Assembly: GCA_009788055.1 (NCBI GenBank)
Contig: WQSG01000011.1
Coordinates: 1 to 63,214, forward strand
Length of the DNA: 63,214 nt
Source of the DNA: Defluviitaleaceae bacterium
Lineage (GTDB): Bacteria; Bacillota; Clostridia; Lachnospirales; WQUN01
Direction of reading: 5' to 3'
Shown here: one piece after another, positions 15,416-26,419 of the stretch
Layout of the letters: every line of letters begins with the position of its first letter
How positions within the stretch are numbered: position 1 is the first letter of the stretch
Made by a program: the position numbers and the translations under genes
The notes under the pieces: model-generated
The model's input: the letters and a program-made list of their open reading frames with translations, nothing else
Databases searched by the model: none
What the model was told of the DNA's origin: nothing

Positions 15416-18400
15416 ATGAATAGACTCAAACGAAATATCAGTTTGTACATGGCAGTGATTATGGTACTTAGTTTGTTTTCACCGTTTGCAACGCCAATTG
15501 TGGTAAGGGCGGAACTGCCCGTTTTGCCGGGCGGAATAGGTACGGGTGTGGAGGGTACTGCCTTTGGCGGCGAGCTTCGTGCGGCGTTTAACGCCATGCT
15601 TGTTCCCGCATCTGGGCGGCCTGCACTTCACGGGCGGCCGGGCGAAGCTGCAGACGGCAGTGTGCTTCTAAACTGGGGCGTTAGTGTAGACCCTCTCGGC
15701 GGAACAGGGGCTTTTATGGACGTTCTGCGTTTCTTCGACAGCGAAGGTCGCCGCCACGAACTTACAGTTATGCAACTTAACGCGCTGGATGGCGTTGGCT
15801 TGAAAGTAAACTACGATATCTATTTCCCTCGCGTAAATGACGCGGGAGAGGTTATCGGATATATGCACATCAGCGACCCCCTTCGTGGTGCGTCCGCAGA
15901 GGTCGGGGGCTTTCAAATATGGGTGCCCGGCTTTGACGATTTTGAATCCGCATTCCAATTCCTTGTTACAAACGACAGGAACTATCCCATACGAGATACA
16001 ATATATGGTACACACCTTAACAGAGTAAACGACCGTATGCGTTTTGCGGACACGGAAGGTCTCCCCGCCGCACGCCCATACACACCTGTGCGCGCCAATT
16101 ATTTAACATTCGCAGGCGTGGATACGGGTAACTTTAACTTTGGCGTAGTTAACAGGGAAGATAACCCCGAGTATTTCGACCCCGACCGTGACCCCGATGA
16201 AGAGGTAGAGCGTTATATATACCGCCACTTGGCAGGGCCGTTTCCCACACCGCATTACAACGCGCTTTCTCCAAGCTTTAATATTGCAGACGGGCATGGT
16301 TATTCTTTCCGTTTCGGCGGAAGATCGTTGCACTTCCGTTGGGAAAACGGACAGTTCCTGTTCTTCATTGAAAACTTCCTTGAAGCGGGAAATATCTACG
16401 ACTTCGTTTTAGAGCGTTACCTTACGGCAAATGTTAATGCATATGTAATCGGCACGGCTTCCCCCCGCCCAAATTATCTTACAACGGCAAATACCGTAAC
16501 CCGCACCACTCGCGGAACGGTTTATATGCTCACAGGCGTAGACCGTGACCACCTTAACGCAATCCCATTCGCCGCAAACCGCGGTATTCCGGGCGACACG
16601 CCAAACACACGCGCACCGCGCCTTACGGGTTACGATGCCCCCGGCGCACTTATCAACGCACCCGAATTTGACGGAACGCGTTTGGATATGCGCGCACACC
16701 CCCCAATCGCAGAACCCGCCGAGCAAGACCTCGGCTTGGATATACGCTTTAACCTGCCCGCATTCTTCGACGAAGTTCGCGGAGAGTTTGCGTATCAAAT
16801 TACAGACCCCGGAAATACACACGCCATAAGCCGTCAACTTGGTGTTGCCTTGCTTGTGGACGTTGGTATGGGCGAAACCCCCGAAGACTTTGCGGTAAGC
16901 TTCCCGCTTACGGGAATGCCGCTGTATCCTGCTAACTGGGGCGACGCAACATTGCAGTCACGCTCTGTATTTCTGGGGCTTACGCGGGAGTATGAAAAGC
17001 AATTAAACAATGTGTCCCTTCTGCACCGCACAGGCGAGCAATACGCAGACAGGGTTCGTATAATGGTAGGCGGTTTAAGTTCCAGTATCGCATACGAATG
17101 GGTGCGTCTAAGTATCACCCCGATACCAACCAACCACCCCGATACGGGGCTTCCCGTGCCAATGCCTACTAACTTTTTGGTTGGCGGCGGGCGCGTGGGT
17201 TATCCGCAAGACCCGTTCTACACCTTCCTCAATTTCCGCTTTGATACTCTTTTGGGGCGGCCCGTTATCATTGCCGAACCGTTTAACCGCAGAGTTTCTC
17301 ACCTTCCCGGTTTCCAAGTGCGCACGGGTTACTATCAGCTTGTGAGTGACTTCCCGACACCCGGTGGTTGGGCACCAACCCGTGTAGACGAAACCACAAC
17401 GGAAATATTCTTCAACCTGCCCGACTTCGTTGAAGCATATCGCGGCTTCTTCATAACAAAATCCATTCACCCGCCGCACATCAGCCCCCCGCCCGACATC
17501 ATGTTTTCCCAAGACGTTTGGTGGACACCCAGCCGCATTCCTACAATAGATATCCCCGACCGTTTCAGTATCTCAAACGTACTGCACAGGCCAATGCGCG
17601 GTGACGAACACGCGGGTTATTTAAGCTACACCGCACAATGGAACATCGCTTCCCACAGAAATATTATGGCACTCCTCGGCTACCCCACAGACGAATTTGG
17701 CAGTGCGGACAATGTTATCCGCGCAACATATGTTTTGGGTCTTTCAACATCCCCCGAAACCGAAGCCATGATACCGGGCGCAGACAGAATCCACAGGGAA
17801 TATATCACCGTTGCAATGGAAATAAGACGCACCCCCGGCGGCGAAACCGCAACGGATTTACAAATCCGTTACGCGCCCACGGCAACAACAGATAATGTTG
17901 CGGACGTTAGTGACTTTATTCCGTCACCGCCGCATATTCTGCCGCCTATCCCTCCGCGATTCTTGGGAAGCGCGACATTGCCGCCAACTGTTTTCCCCAT
18001 CACCAACCGTTATTACGAAGACGGCTGGGTTCAGTTGGAATACCGCCCCGACCCATCCGCGGGCGAAAATATGGTTTTCGCATCCATTGACATTCTCACA
18101 AACTCCGTGCGTAACTTCCGTTATCCGCCACCGCCGCAAAACCTGCGCAGGGATTTCCATTTCCCCGGCATTTACTTCATGAACGTGCGGTTGGATAGCT
18201 GGGGTATTGTTGGCGAAGTTGCCGCAGAAGCCTTTTCCGATACCATTGCGCTAAGCGATGACAGCCCATTTTTGCAGCTTAGCAGCGTTGTGGTCGGCGA
18301 CCCTATCGACCGTGGCGGCGAAAGCCCGTGGTCACTGTTCGACTACATTGTTGTGGACGATTTCGGCAGATTAGACCCGCCGCCGCCGTCAAGTATGTCT

Positions 18401-21400
18401 GTAGTGGCGCGCCCCCGCTTTGAGGGCGAACCTCCCCGTCTTGAAGCCCCCGTGCAACCATACTTGGATGTATCCTACGCAATCCCCGCCAACGCGCTTT
18501 TGACGTACCTTAACACGCTGTATCCCATGGAAACGCAAATCACTTCAAATTTATATATCGGCTTGTTTGAAGAAGCCATCATGGAAAATTATTTCCCGTA
18601 TTCAACGGGCGCAACGCCTGTGCGGCGGCCTGTTCACCCCGATTACAGGGAAGAACTTGCGACCTACAACGTCCACTTCGACGACGAACGCCTTGGTGCG
18701 AATTTCTACGAAAATCGCACAGAGCTTGACCTCACCGACTTCCAAAGCGTTTTAATCGGCGCGGACGGCGGCACGGGTGTACTTCGTATTGAGGGCATCC
18801 CGCTCATTCACCATTCGGCGATTACAACCACCCCTGCGGGGCTGGTATTCCCTGCGGGCGGCATTGTAAACTACGCGTCCGAGGGTTCAAATTTGACCCA
18901 AGAAGAAGCCTTTGCGGAAACCTTCCGCATTCTTAACAACCCAAGCGATTTCCCAATCCACCTGCGTTTGCGCAACGTGGAAGAAAACACAGCGTTCTTC
19001 CTGTTCGCGGATTTGGAAATTGAAAAATGGGTAGACGAAGCAGACGGCACATTTGTACTGCGCGAAGATAACCCGCCGCACAACCCCAACCCCGCCGTTT
19101 CTCACCTTACGGGCGTTGTCACAGATACCACAATAGGAACGCCGCAAGAACCCGGCCCCGGTGAAATTGCACCACCCGCGCCTGATAATATCGGCGTGCG
19201 CTATATAGAGCAAATGGGCGCGACAGTTTACTGGGATCCAATCAATCTTACCCCTGCGGAAATTGAAGAGGGTACAATCTCAATTGAATGGGAAATCATC
19301 CGCATACAAGACGGCTCTCGCCTTACAGACCTGCAAATGAACGACCGCAATCCAAATTTTGCTACGGTTTTCCAAAACCTTACGCAAGCACCGCGCCGCA
19401 AAGGTTGGATAACGGCGGTTGACAGCCTAACCGTTGTCAGCATAACGCCGCCCGCGCTTACCATCAGCGAGCCGCGTTTTATTCCAAACCCCAACGAATG
19501 CCCGGAGGAAGAGTTTGAATACAACCGCAGGATTGTTGAACTGCGCGACAAAACCCTTCACCCGAACAGCCTGTATTTCTTCTACGTGCGCACCGTTCGC
19601 ATAGAGGAAGCTTGGAACGACCAGCTAAACGATTATGTGTTAATCCGCAGTGTTTCGTCATGGGTGGAAGTTCCCGTTACCACATTGCCGATAGACCCGC
19701 CGCTTAATTTGCGGCAGGAAAACCCCTTCGACCGCGCAGGTTTCGATGGGCAAACCATGGCGTTGGTAAGCTGGCGTCACCCGCAAATGGACTATATTCT
19801 TGAATTAATGGGCGATGCATTCGCCTTTGAATTCCAAATTCGTGAAGGGGAAGGCGGGTGGCGCGACCACTTTGTTGTACCGTACAACATGATGGTAGAA
19901 GCCCGTTTAGACCCCCACGACCCGTTGCGCATACAATTCCTTGTTACGGGGCTGGAACACAGTTCAATTTACCAAATGCGTGTGCGCCTGCACGACAGAA
20001 CCGCCAACGACCGTTCCATTTGGTCGAACGTAATCACAATCCTAACCGAAGTTGACCCAATTGAAGACGGCTGGGCGCGTGACAGAGACGACTGGCTGGG
20101 ATATCTGCGCCGCCGCCTTGAAGAGCTTTTGCGTATGCCGTTCTGGACAGCGCAAAGAACGCCGACAAGTTCCATTTTGGTGTTCCGCCCTGCGGAAGTT
20201 TTTGACGGGCATATGCTTTCCACCCCCGGCACGGCAATCCCGCTGTATAACACGGGCGCGGACAATATCATATATTATCTGCCGCTTTCCAATGTGCTTA
20301 CCGCAAACGAAAATCAGCGCGGATTCTCCACAACCTTCCCCGAAATGGAATTCCTTTTCGCGCCGTCATTCCTGCATGATGCACACAATCAAGCGTTGAT
20401 TGATACTATTCGTGCGATTGACGCACGCGGTTCTGAACTCACAGACTCATTTGTGCGCATGGAAATTAACCGCAGTCCGCTGGAACAAATTTTCAATGTG
20501 CCTGCGATTTCGCCGCGAACGAATCTTTCAATGTCTGTGGTTGCCACAAACAACAGCGTAAGAAATATCCGCACATGGGATCAAACCATGAGTACCCGTG
20601 CAGAGCGCATTGTTGAACGCTGGCTGGACGACCCCGTTATAGGCGAGGGCGTTGTGGAAATGCTGAAAGCCGACTATTCCAACGAAGCAATTTCTGACCA
20701 TATCTACCATATTATCGACCGCGTTGAAGCGGAAATTATCCGCGAAGCCGCCGCTTTCATGACCACTGCGCAAAACGGAATCCTCACAAACGAGCATTTC
20801 CCAATCCGCGAATTTAACGCGCCAATGCACGTTGTTGCCAGAAACGTAAATCAAAACACGTTTGTAAGCGGCAACAGGTGGGTAAACGAAAGATGGCAAG
20901 CCGAAACCCTTGTAGAGCATCACAACGGGCGTGCATTTATAGCGCGTGCGCCGGGTGAATTTGCCTTCGCAGGGCGTGTGGTTGATATCCCCGGCATTGA
21001 AACTGTGCCGCGTGGTGATGCCGTTACCCAAATCGTTGCCCGTCACGGCTTGGAAGATTACCTTGGCATCCACACAGACCTCATGGCAAACGCAAACCGC
21101 CAGATGGTTGTCGGCTCGGTTGCTCGTGCCGCAGGTGTGCCGCAGGGCGCAGACGTTTTTGCATGGGCTAACGCTAATCTTAATGTGAATATGTCAAGCC
21201 GCAATTCCACAGGTCTTGTGTCCAACCAAGAAGCCATTGCGATAGTCATGGCTCTGTACGAACACCGCACAAACACACGAATTAACACGATACGCATAAA
21301 TAACATGGCTCGCACCGCTAACATGACCCTTGACCCACGATACGCTCAAGCGGTACGCGCCGCCTTTGAACTCGGTTTAGTAACCGACGATACCCTAAAC

Positions 21401-21472
21401 CCCGCCGGCTCTATGACAACAGGCGCGTTGATGGATATGCTTGCGTTGCTTAACGCGAGAGTTAGGGTGTAG
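15416..21472 (+). CDS. Giant secreted surface protein with FN3 domains
   Basis: 2018 aa. Signal peptide about 1-32 (cleavage near VRA-E). Residues 33-1240 are Pro/Asp/Tyr-rich beta-type sequence without a family I recognise; it has the feel of several repeated beta domains (recurring FPLTGMP, FRFDTL, FYTFLN-type strands). FN3-like modules at about 1245-1420 and 1422-1548 (PPLNLRQEN...ALVSWRHPQ, TGLEHSSIYQMRVRL). The last about 180 residues resemble degenerate SLH repeats (VSNQEAIAIVMALYEHRT, AVRAAFELGLVTDDTL), suggesting cell-wall attachment. No catalytic motif seen. A paralogue of similar build follows at 21702. Weak GGGGGG ribosome site. Confidence 0.8.
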   Translation: MNRLKRNISLYMAVIMVLSLFSPFATPIVVRAELPVLPGGIGTGVEGTAFGGELRAAFNAMLVPASGRPALHGRPGEAADGSVLLNWGVSVDPLGGTGAFMDVLRFFDSEGRRHELTVMQLNALDGVGLKVNYDIYFPRVNDAGEVIGYMHISDPLRGASAEVGGFQIWVPGFDDFESAFQFLVTNDRNYPIRDTIYGTHLNRVNDRMRFADTEGLPAARPYTPVRANYLTFAGVDTGNFNFGVVNREDNPEYFDPDRDPDEEVERYIYRHLAGPFPTPHYNALSPSFNIADGHGYSFRFGGRSLHFRWENGQFLFFIENFLEAGNIYDFVLERYLTANVNAYVIGTASPRPNYLTTANTVTRTTRGTVYMLTGVDRDHLNAIPFAANRGIPGDTPNTRAPRLTGYDAPGALINAPEFDGTRLDMRAHPPIAEPAEQDLGLDIRFNLPAFFDEVRGEFAYQITDPGNTHAISRQLGVALLVDVGMGETPEDFAVSFPLTGMPLYPANWGDATLQSRSVFLGLTREYEKQLNNVSLLHRTGEQYADRVRIMVGGLSSSIAYEWVRLSITPIPTNHPDTGLPVPMPTNFLVGGGRVGYPQDPFYTFLNFRFDTLLGRPVIIAEPFNRRVSHLPGFQVRTGYYQLVSDFPTPGGWAPTRVDETTTEIFFNLPDFVEAYRGFFITKSIHPPHISPPPDIMFSQDVWWTPSRIPTIDIPDRFSISNVLHRPMRGDEHAGYLSYTAQWNIASHRNIMALLGYPTDEFGSADNVIRATYVLGLSTSPETEAMIPGADRIHREYITVAMEIRRTPGGETATDLQIRYAPTATTDNVADVSDFIPSPPHILPPIPPRFLGSATLPPTVFPITNRYYEDGWVQLEYRPDPSAGENMVFASIDILTNSVRNFRYPPPPQNLRRDFHFPGIYFMNVRLDSWGIVGEVAAEAFSDTIALSDDSPFLQLSSVVVGDPIDRGGESPWSLFDYIVVDDFGRLDPPPPSSMSVVARPRFEGEPPRLEAPVQPYLDVSYAIPANALLTYLNTLYPMETQITSNLYIGLFEEAIMENYFPYSTGATPVRRPVHPDYREELATYNVHFDDERLGANFYENRTELDLTDFQSVLIGADGGTGVLRIEGIPLIHHSAITTTPAGLVFPAGGIVNYASEGSNLTQEEAFAETFRILNNPSDFPIHLRLRNVEENTAFFLFADLEIEKWVDEADGTFVLREDNPPHNPNPAVSHLTGVVTDTTIGTPQEPGPGEIAPPAPDNIGVRYIEQMGATVYWDPINLTPAEIEEGTISIEWEIIRIQDGSRLTDLQMNDRNPNFATVFQNLTQAPRRKGWITAVDSLTVVSITPPALTISEPRFIPNPNECPEEEFEYNRRIVELRDKTLHPNSLYFFYVRTVRIEEAWNDQLNDYVLIRSVSSWVEVPVTTLPIDPPLNLRQENPFDRAGFDGQTMALVSWRHPQMDYILELMGDAFAFEFQIREGEGGWRDHFVVPYNMMVEARLDPHDPLRIQFLVTGLEHSSIYQMRVRLHDRTANDRSIWSNVITILTEVDPIEDGWARDRDDWLGYLRRRLEELLRMPFWTAQRTPTSSILVFRPAEVFDGHMLSTPGTAIPLYNTGADNIIYYLPLSNVLTANENQRGFSTTFPEMEFLFAPSFLHDAHNQALIDTIRAIDARGSELTDSFVRMEINRSPLEQIFNVPAISPRTNLSMSVVATNNSVRNIRTWDQTMSTRAERIVERWLDDPVIGEGVVEMLKADYSNEAISDHIYHIIDRVEAEIIREAAAFMTTAQNGILTNEHFPIREFNAPMHVVARNVNQNTFVSGNRWVNERWQAETLVEHHNGRAFIARAPGEFAFAGRVVDIPGIETVPRGDAVTQIVARHGLEDYLGIHTDLMANANRQMVVGSVARAAGVPQGADVFAWANANLNVNMSSRNSTGLVSNQEAIAIVMALYEHRTNTRINTIRINNMARTANMTLDPRYAQAVRAAFELGLVTDDTLNPAGSMTTGALMDMLALLNARVRV

Positions 21473-21474
21473 TG

Positions 21475-21666
21475 GTTCTCGGGGGCGTTGCCCCCGAACC
21501 CCCACAAGCCTTTAAAAAGGCTTGACCCAAACTTTAACTCAAAACCGCGCACACGCGCGGTTTTGGAATACGAATCGGTTTACCGCTAGTCCATGTCAAA
21601 GTTTTTTGTCGAACTTTTTTTCAAAAAAGTTCGCAGGGGTTCGGGGACGGAGTCCCCGAGGTCTTT
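21475..21666. repeat. Modular palindromic repeat R7
   Basis: Full R element between the two giant surface genes, beginning 2 nt after the stop codon. Modules: GTTCTCGGGGGCGTTGCCCCCGA end, CAAGCCTTTAAAAAGGCTTG, ACCCAAACTTTAAC, central AAAACCGCGC/GCGCGGTTTT, TACCGCTAGTCC, GTCAAAGTTTTTTGTC, GAACTTTTTTTC/AAAAAAGTTC, GGGGACGGAGTCCCCGAGGTCTTT. Confidence 0.85.
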
Positions 21667-21701
21667 CCTTATAAAATTTCATTGTTCGGGATGGTGTTTG
21701 T

Positions 21702-24700
21702 ATGAAAATTAAATTTGCAGCAGTGTTTATGGTAATGGTTGCGTGTTTGATGCCGATGGCGGTTGTTGCGCAGCCTAATCCGCCGACAGATATTCCGATG
21801 CGGCAACGGCCGATTTCGGAATCTACGATGGTGGTTAATCCGGCGGCGAGTGGCGGCACTTCGTATAATTTGAATATTATGTGGTCGAGACCGCAACTTT
21901 CAACTGTGCCTGATTTTAACGTTCCGCCGGAGCGTCTGGCGGAGGCTGCCGCAAGCGAAACTTTGTGGACACTTTTCCCAACGCGTTATCTTGTTGACTT
22001 CAGAAATGCCACGCGGGGTGAAGTTTTTGGCGGGAATCCGTCTTTGCCGCAGATTGAGATAGCCGCACCTGCAAACGGGCAGTTGCGAACCCTTCCGACA
22101 GGTACAAGGCTGGAGGTTTCTACGGGTGCGCGTGCGTTTACCATGCAACAGTCAAGCCTGTATGAAATTCGTATAGACCCGATTAGGCCTGTGCCTATAA
22201 TTCTTCCGCCGCCCGTACCCGGCGCGGAAGGCATACTTAGTTCCAGAAACGCATTAATTGATAATTCGCCCGGTTTGCCGCTTGGGCGTGATTTGCTTTT
22301 CCTCACGGATATCCCGTTGGAAGGGCGCGGACGCGGCAACAGCATAACAATCACATGGCAAGACCCTACTTGGGGCGGCATGAATATTTTTCCGTACTGG
22401 CAAATTTCATACGGTGATTATGTACCGGGCGCACCTATTTCGGGCGCGAGGGTTATAACACGCCCTGTTGGCGGGTCTGACGCAGGCTCGGGCGAAATTG
22501 TGCAAAACCCCGACGGTACGTTAAGCTATACTCTTTTTGACCCACGGATTCCGCCAATCGGTTTCCAGCAAATAAGCGTGAACCCCGCTTTCGGGCCGAA
22601 CCCCGAGGGCGTACCCGCGCACAGAGTACGTCAAGGGCAGTCTTCCGCATACACCATTATCAGCGGGCGGCAGTTTGAAATTTTCTTCACCACAAACGAA
22701 TACAGCACCGTTGTTACAATGATACCCGAACTTTTCAGCGAGCAAGCAGGTGCGCAATTTATACGGCTTTGGTGGCCGCACCTGACAGGTATCGCAGGAA
22801 TGCTTAACCGTGTTGAAATTGAGGAATGGCCCGCCGATATGGAGGGCGAAGTTCCCGACCCCGGTATGTCGCCAATGTCTATTTTGCGTGTGCTGGGCGG
22901 TTACGCGTTCTTGGGCATAAACGAGATTTTTGTAGGGCCGGGTATTCCGAGAGAGCCGCGTGGTTTTGCACTTGCCATTCACCTTAACGATGGCACTGTG
23001 TTGCGCACAGAGGTTATCGTTTACGACCCGCATATTGCGGAGTTCAGCCCATACAGACCCGAACTTGTAAGAGTTGACCATGTGGACGGCGGCGCGATTT
23101 CTATGGAATGGCTGGCGTTTTTGCGCTTCCCCGCCGTGGCGGATGAGATTGCACTTGTTCCCGAGGGCGACCCGTACAACGGGCGTTTTGTGGACACGGC
23201 AATGTACTACGAAATTTTTGTTTCAGACTCGTGGGAAGATATGGGGCATATGACAACGCCGCTTCTTACAATAAACCCGAGTCAGTTGGAAGCGAGCCGC
23301 AGGTTAAGCCCTGTTCAGCCGCAACCATACCCGCTTGTTTTCGACCCTACATGGCAATTTTGGCCTTTCGATAATGTAACGCAATATCAAGCCTTGACGG
23401 ATGACGGTATCGTTGTACGCGATATCCGTGGTAACAGGGTGTACTTTGTGCGCATTCGTGCGGTGCGCGAGCCGGGCGGACAGAGTTCAAGCTGGGCATA
23501 CGGTAGTGTTTATGTGCCGCCGCTTGACCCGTTTATTATCACGCCTGAAATGATTTCGTCACCGCCTGTTGAAATTCCAAGTGAAGCGACTGTGCATATC
23601 ACGGAAAGCTCAATCCCTCTCAGGTGGGATACCAGATATTTGGAAATTATGTGGCCGGGCGACAGGGACACAAGCAATTTCAGAGACCCCGACCGCTACC
23701 CCCCAAGAAACATTTGGCACACGGTAATTGGCGCAACATTGGATAACCGTCCGATTTTCGGGCGTTCCGCAACGCAGATTAACTACGTTGCAAGTGCGCC
23801 TGACGGTGCTTTGCCGCGTCACGAATTTCTTAATCGCATGATTGAACCCGCCCTGCGTGAGCGTTTGCTTGGCTTGGACGAATTTCCAATGAACCCGAAC
23901 AACCCTGCGCAACTTGCGCCTGTGCTGAACGATGCGCGTGAGCAAATAAACAATTTTACAATGAACCGTTGGGATACTCGCTTCCATCCCATGGCTTTGC
24001 GTATGCAAAACACGGACGATTTTAGTTATCAACTTCATGTTGTGCCGTACCAAACGGTGCGGTTGCATCCGCGTGGTTTTGAAGGCTATCGCGATACCAT
24101 TCCCGCAGGAAGCTGGGTAAGTATCGGGCAACCCGAAATCACCGACGGCGTTAAAAATCACGTTGTTACGGAGCTCTCCGAAAACACTGCGTATGTTATT
24201 TTTATCCGCCCGTATGTGACAATCGGCGGGCAAGTGGTTACGGCGGCTTTCCCAACTTTTGTTGTTGGTACAACGGTGGTTACGCCTATTCGCCCTGTTC
24301 CCGACCCTTCAACGCCCGTGCTTCATCCCGTGCCGCGCTACACAACGCGCAACAGGGTTGGCGTAAGATGGCGCGTGCAAGACAACATGGTTTACGAAGT
24401 GCGTGTTTCTCACTTTTTCTCCGATTATCCTAATGGCGGCACGGTAATTCCCATCGTGTGGGAAGATATCCAAGCCGCACTGGATGACCAAACCATCGAA
24501 CTTGAAAACCCGCATTCTGTGCTGGAAGTAATTGAAGTGGAGGGTACGCCGTATCTGCACTTGCGCATTCACGAGCGTTTCCCTGATACGACATACTATA
24601 TCTGGGCGCGGGCGGTTGGCGTAGACAATGACGGTAATGTAATCACACCGCCGTCGTTGCCGTCAAACCCCGTGGATATTCACACAAACGATATCGAACC

Positions 24701-26399
24701 GCCCGCACCGCCGCGAAGCCTTGCGCGTGTTCCGCAAAACTTGCTGGATATGTTCAACAGATACAACGACACGGAATACCGCAACGATGAACCCGAGGCG
24801 TTGACCATTTCATTTATGCGGATATTTGAAGATTTGCGCGATGTAATGGGCAACTTGACGGAACGTGCGGAAGCGGGTGCGGGTGACGCAGGTGTGCGCC
24901 CGCTTAATATGCCTAACTTGGACGTGACGGAATCGTATGTTGCGATTCATATAACCCGTTTTGAAAACCTTATTGCAAACCGAAATTACTATATACGGGC
25001 GCGTACAATTTTAACGGTGGAGCGCGACAGCCCCGACGTTTTCAGCTACGAAATTCAGCTTGCGGACAACGAAGACTTCTTGGATGCCGTAACATTTACC
25101 ATTCCGCCGCTGGTTGAGATGAACCCGATTACCATGCGCCGCGCTACTTCCAACTGGGTGAATATTGAAGTTGGCACAGGCGTTTCGGACGGCGAGTTTG
25201 ACAGTGCGCACCGTCCCGACCAGTACCCCATGCCCGAGCGCGATTTTGAAATAACTTACGACCCGCTTACGCAATCGCTGATTTGGCGTTTCCGTACAAA
25301 CCAGCGCGGCGCGGACGGCAGACTTGACCAAAACGTAGACCAACGTTTTATCACGCGATTGATACAAGATAACGTGTTCCAATACACAATCGACCTTTCA
25401 AACCACAACAATATGCCAATCGCAAACCGCGAAATTATTATGCCCGAGTCAATCCTTCGCGCCTTTGACGGCAGAAGAATCGCGCTGGAAATTCTCGCAG
25501 GCGACACAAACGTTGTAATCCCGCCGGGCGCGTTTGATACAGCGCAAACACGGGCATTGCAACCGGGCATAGGCACTTACTACCGTATAGCCATTAACAA
25601 TGTAGACAGCGGAATGCCGCCCCTTGTAACCAATACGGAATTTGCTACCGTGCCGCAACGCTTCAGCGTTTCTGCAATGACGCCGCAACGCACGGAAAAT
25701 CTGAACACGTTTGCTCGCCCCGTTATCGTAGAGCTTCCCGTAGAGCGGCACACCGGCCCTGACGGGTTGCGCACTGGGTTGTTCGTAAACGACCCGAACA
25801 CCGCTTCTTGGCGGGACACGCAAGGGCAGTTCAGCTTCTTTGCAAATTCGCTTTCGTCGGGCATTCAAAACCCCACGACATTTGCGGGAATATCTCGCGT
25901 TACGCCGCCCATGGCTGTGCCGCAGACCCCCGCCAACGCACCCGCCGTACAGGCAATGGAACGCGTGGCAACCCGCTTCACCCTCACAGATATGACATCC
26001 TTTAACCCATCCCACCCCGTTACCGCAAACGAATTTAACAACATCGTAAACGCTTTGGTTACGGGCAATTCTTCCGCAACAATGGGCGCGACAATTCCGC
26101 CCGCAAACGTAAGTTCTCTCACCCGTGCGCGTCTTCATGCCGCCGCAGACCCAACACGCGAAACCGCAATGGATATCATGGTGCGTTTATACGAAAACCG
26201 CACGCGCCAAATTCTCACACCCATGACCCCCGAAGACTCTGTTCCCGGTATTCAAAATGCCAACCCTGCCCTGCGCAACAATCTGCGCAAAGCCGCAGAT
26301 ATCGGTTTCATCACAGGCCCTCTTGAGCCAAACTCCCGCCTTACCATGGGCGAGATGATGAACATGGTAGACATCATCATCATTGATGCGGGGATGTAA
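21702..26399 (+). CDS. Large secreted surface protein with FN3 domains (paralogue)
   Basis: 1565 aa. Signal peptide about 1-24 (AVVAQ). FN3-like modules can be seen around residues 100-240, 610-690 (SIPLRWDTRYLEIMW), 865-1000 (NRVGVRWRVQDN...TYYIWARAVG) and 1000-1130 (PPAPPRSLARVP). The C-terminal about 140 residues resemble degenerate SLH repeats (ETAMDIMVRLYENRT, LRKAADIGFITGPLEPNSRL), as in the 2018-aa neighbour, so both are likely displayed on the same wall layer. No enzymatic motif recognised. Weak ribosome site (GGGATGG). R7 upstream, R8 downstream; probably co-expressed with its neighbour. Confidence 0.8.
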   Translation: MKIKFAAVFMVMVACLMPMAVVAQPNPPTDIPMRQRPISESTMVVNPAASGGTSYNLNIMWSRPQLSTVPDFNVPPERLAEAAASETLWTLFPTRYLVDFRNATRGEVFGGNPSLPQIEIAAPANGQLRTLPTGTRLEVSTGARAFTMQQSSLYEIRIDPIRPVPIILPPPVPGAEGILSSRNALIDNSPGLPLGRDLLFLTDIPLEGRGRGNSITITWQDPTWGGMNIFPYWQISYGDYVPGAPISGARVITRPVGGSDAGSGEIVQNPDGTLSYTLFDPRIPPIGFQQISVNPAFGPNPEGVPAHRVRQGQSSAYTIISGRQFEIFFTTNEYSTVVTMIPELFSEQAGAQFIRLWWPHLTGIAGMLNRVEIEEWPADMEGEVPDPGMSPMSILRVLGGYAFLGINEIFVGPGIPREPRGFALAIHLNDGTVLRTEVIVYDPHIAEFSPYRPELVRVDHVDGGAISMEWLAFLRFPAVADEIALVPEGDPYNGRFVDTAMYYEIFVSDSWEDMGHMTTPLLTINPSQLEASRRLSPVQPQPYPLVFDPTWQFWPFDNVTQYQALTDDGIVVRDIRGNRVYFVRIRAVREPGGQSSSWAYGSVYVPPLDPFIITPEMISSPPVEIPSEATVHITESSIPLRWDTRYLEIMWPGDRDTSNFRDPDRYPPRNIWHTVIGATLDNRPIFGRSATQINYVASAPDGALPRHEFLNRMIEPALRERLLGLDEFPMNPNNPAQLAPVLNDAREQINNFTMNRWDTRFHPMALRMQNTDDFSYQLHVVPYQTVRLHPRGFEGYRDTIPAGSWVSIGQPEITDGVKNHVVTELSENTAYVIFIRPYVTIGGQVVTAAFPTFVVGTTVVTPIRPVPDPSTPVLHPVPRYTTRNRVGVRWRVQDNMVYEVRVSHFFSDYPNGGTVIPIVWEDIQAALDDQTIELENPHSVLEVIEVEGTPYLHLRIHERFPDTTYYIWARAVGVDNDGNVITPPSLPSNPVDIHTNDIEPPAPPRSLARVPQNLLDMFNRYNDTEYRNDEPEALTISFMRIFEDLRDVMGNLTERAEAGAGDAGVRPLNMPNLDVTESYVAIHITRFENLIANRNYYIRARTILTVERDSPDVFSYEIQLADNEDFLDAVTFTIPPLVEMNPITMRRATSNWVNIEVGTGVSDGEFDSAHRPDQYPMPERDFEITYDPLTQSLIWRFRTNQRGADGRLDQNVDQRFITRLIQDNVFQYTIDLSNHNNMPIANREIIMPESILRAFDGRRIALEILAGDTNVVIPPGAFDTAQTRALQPGIGTYYRIAINNVDSGMPPLVTNTEFATVPQRFSVSAMTPQRTENLNTFARPVIVELPVERHTGPDGLRTGLFVNDPNTASWRDTQGQFSFFANSLSSGIQNPTTFAGISRVTPPMAVPQTPANAPAVQAMERVATRFTLTDMTSFNPSHPVTANEFNNIVNALVTGNSSATMGATIPPANVSSLTRARLHAAADPTRETAMDIMVRLYENRTRQILTPMTPEDSVPGIQNANPALRNNLRKAADIGFITGPLEPNSRLTMGEMMNMVDIIIIDAGM

Positions 26400-26419
26400 A
26401 GTTTTTAACAATAAGGCAA

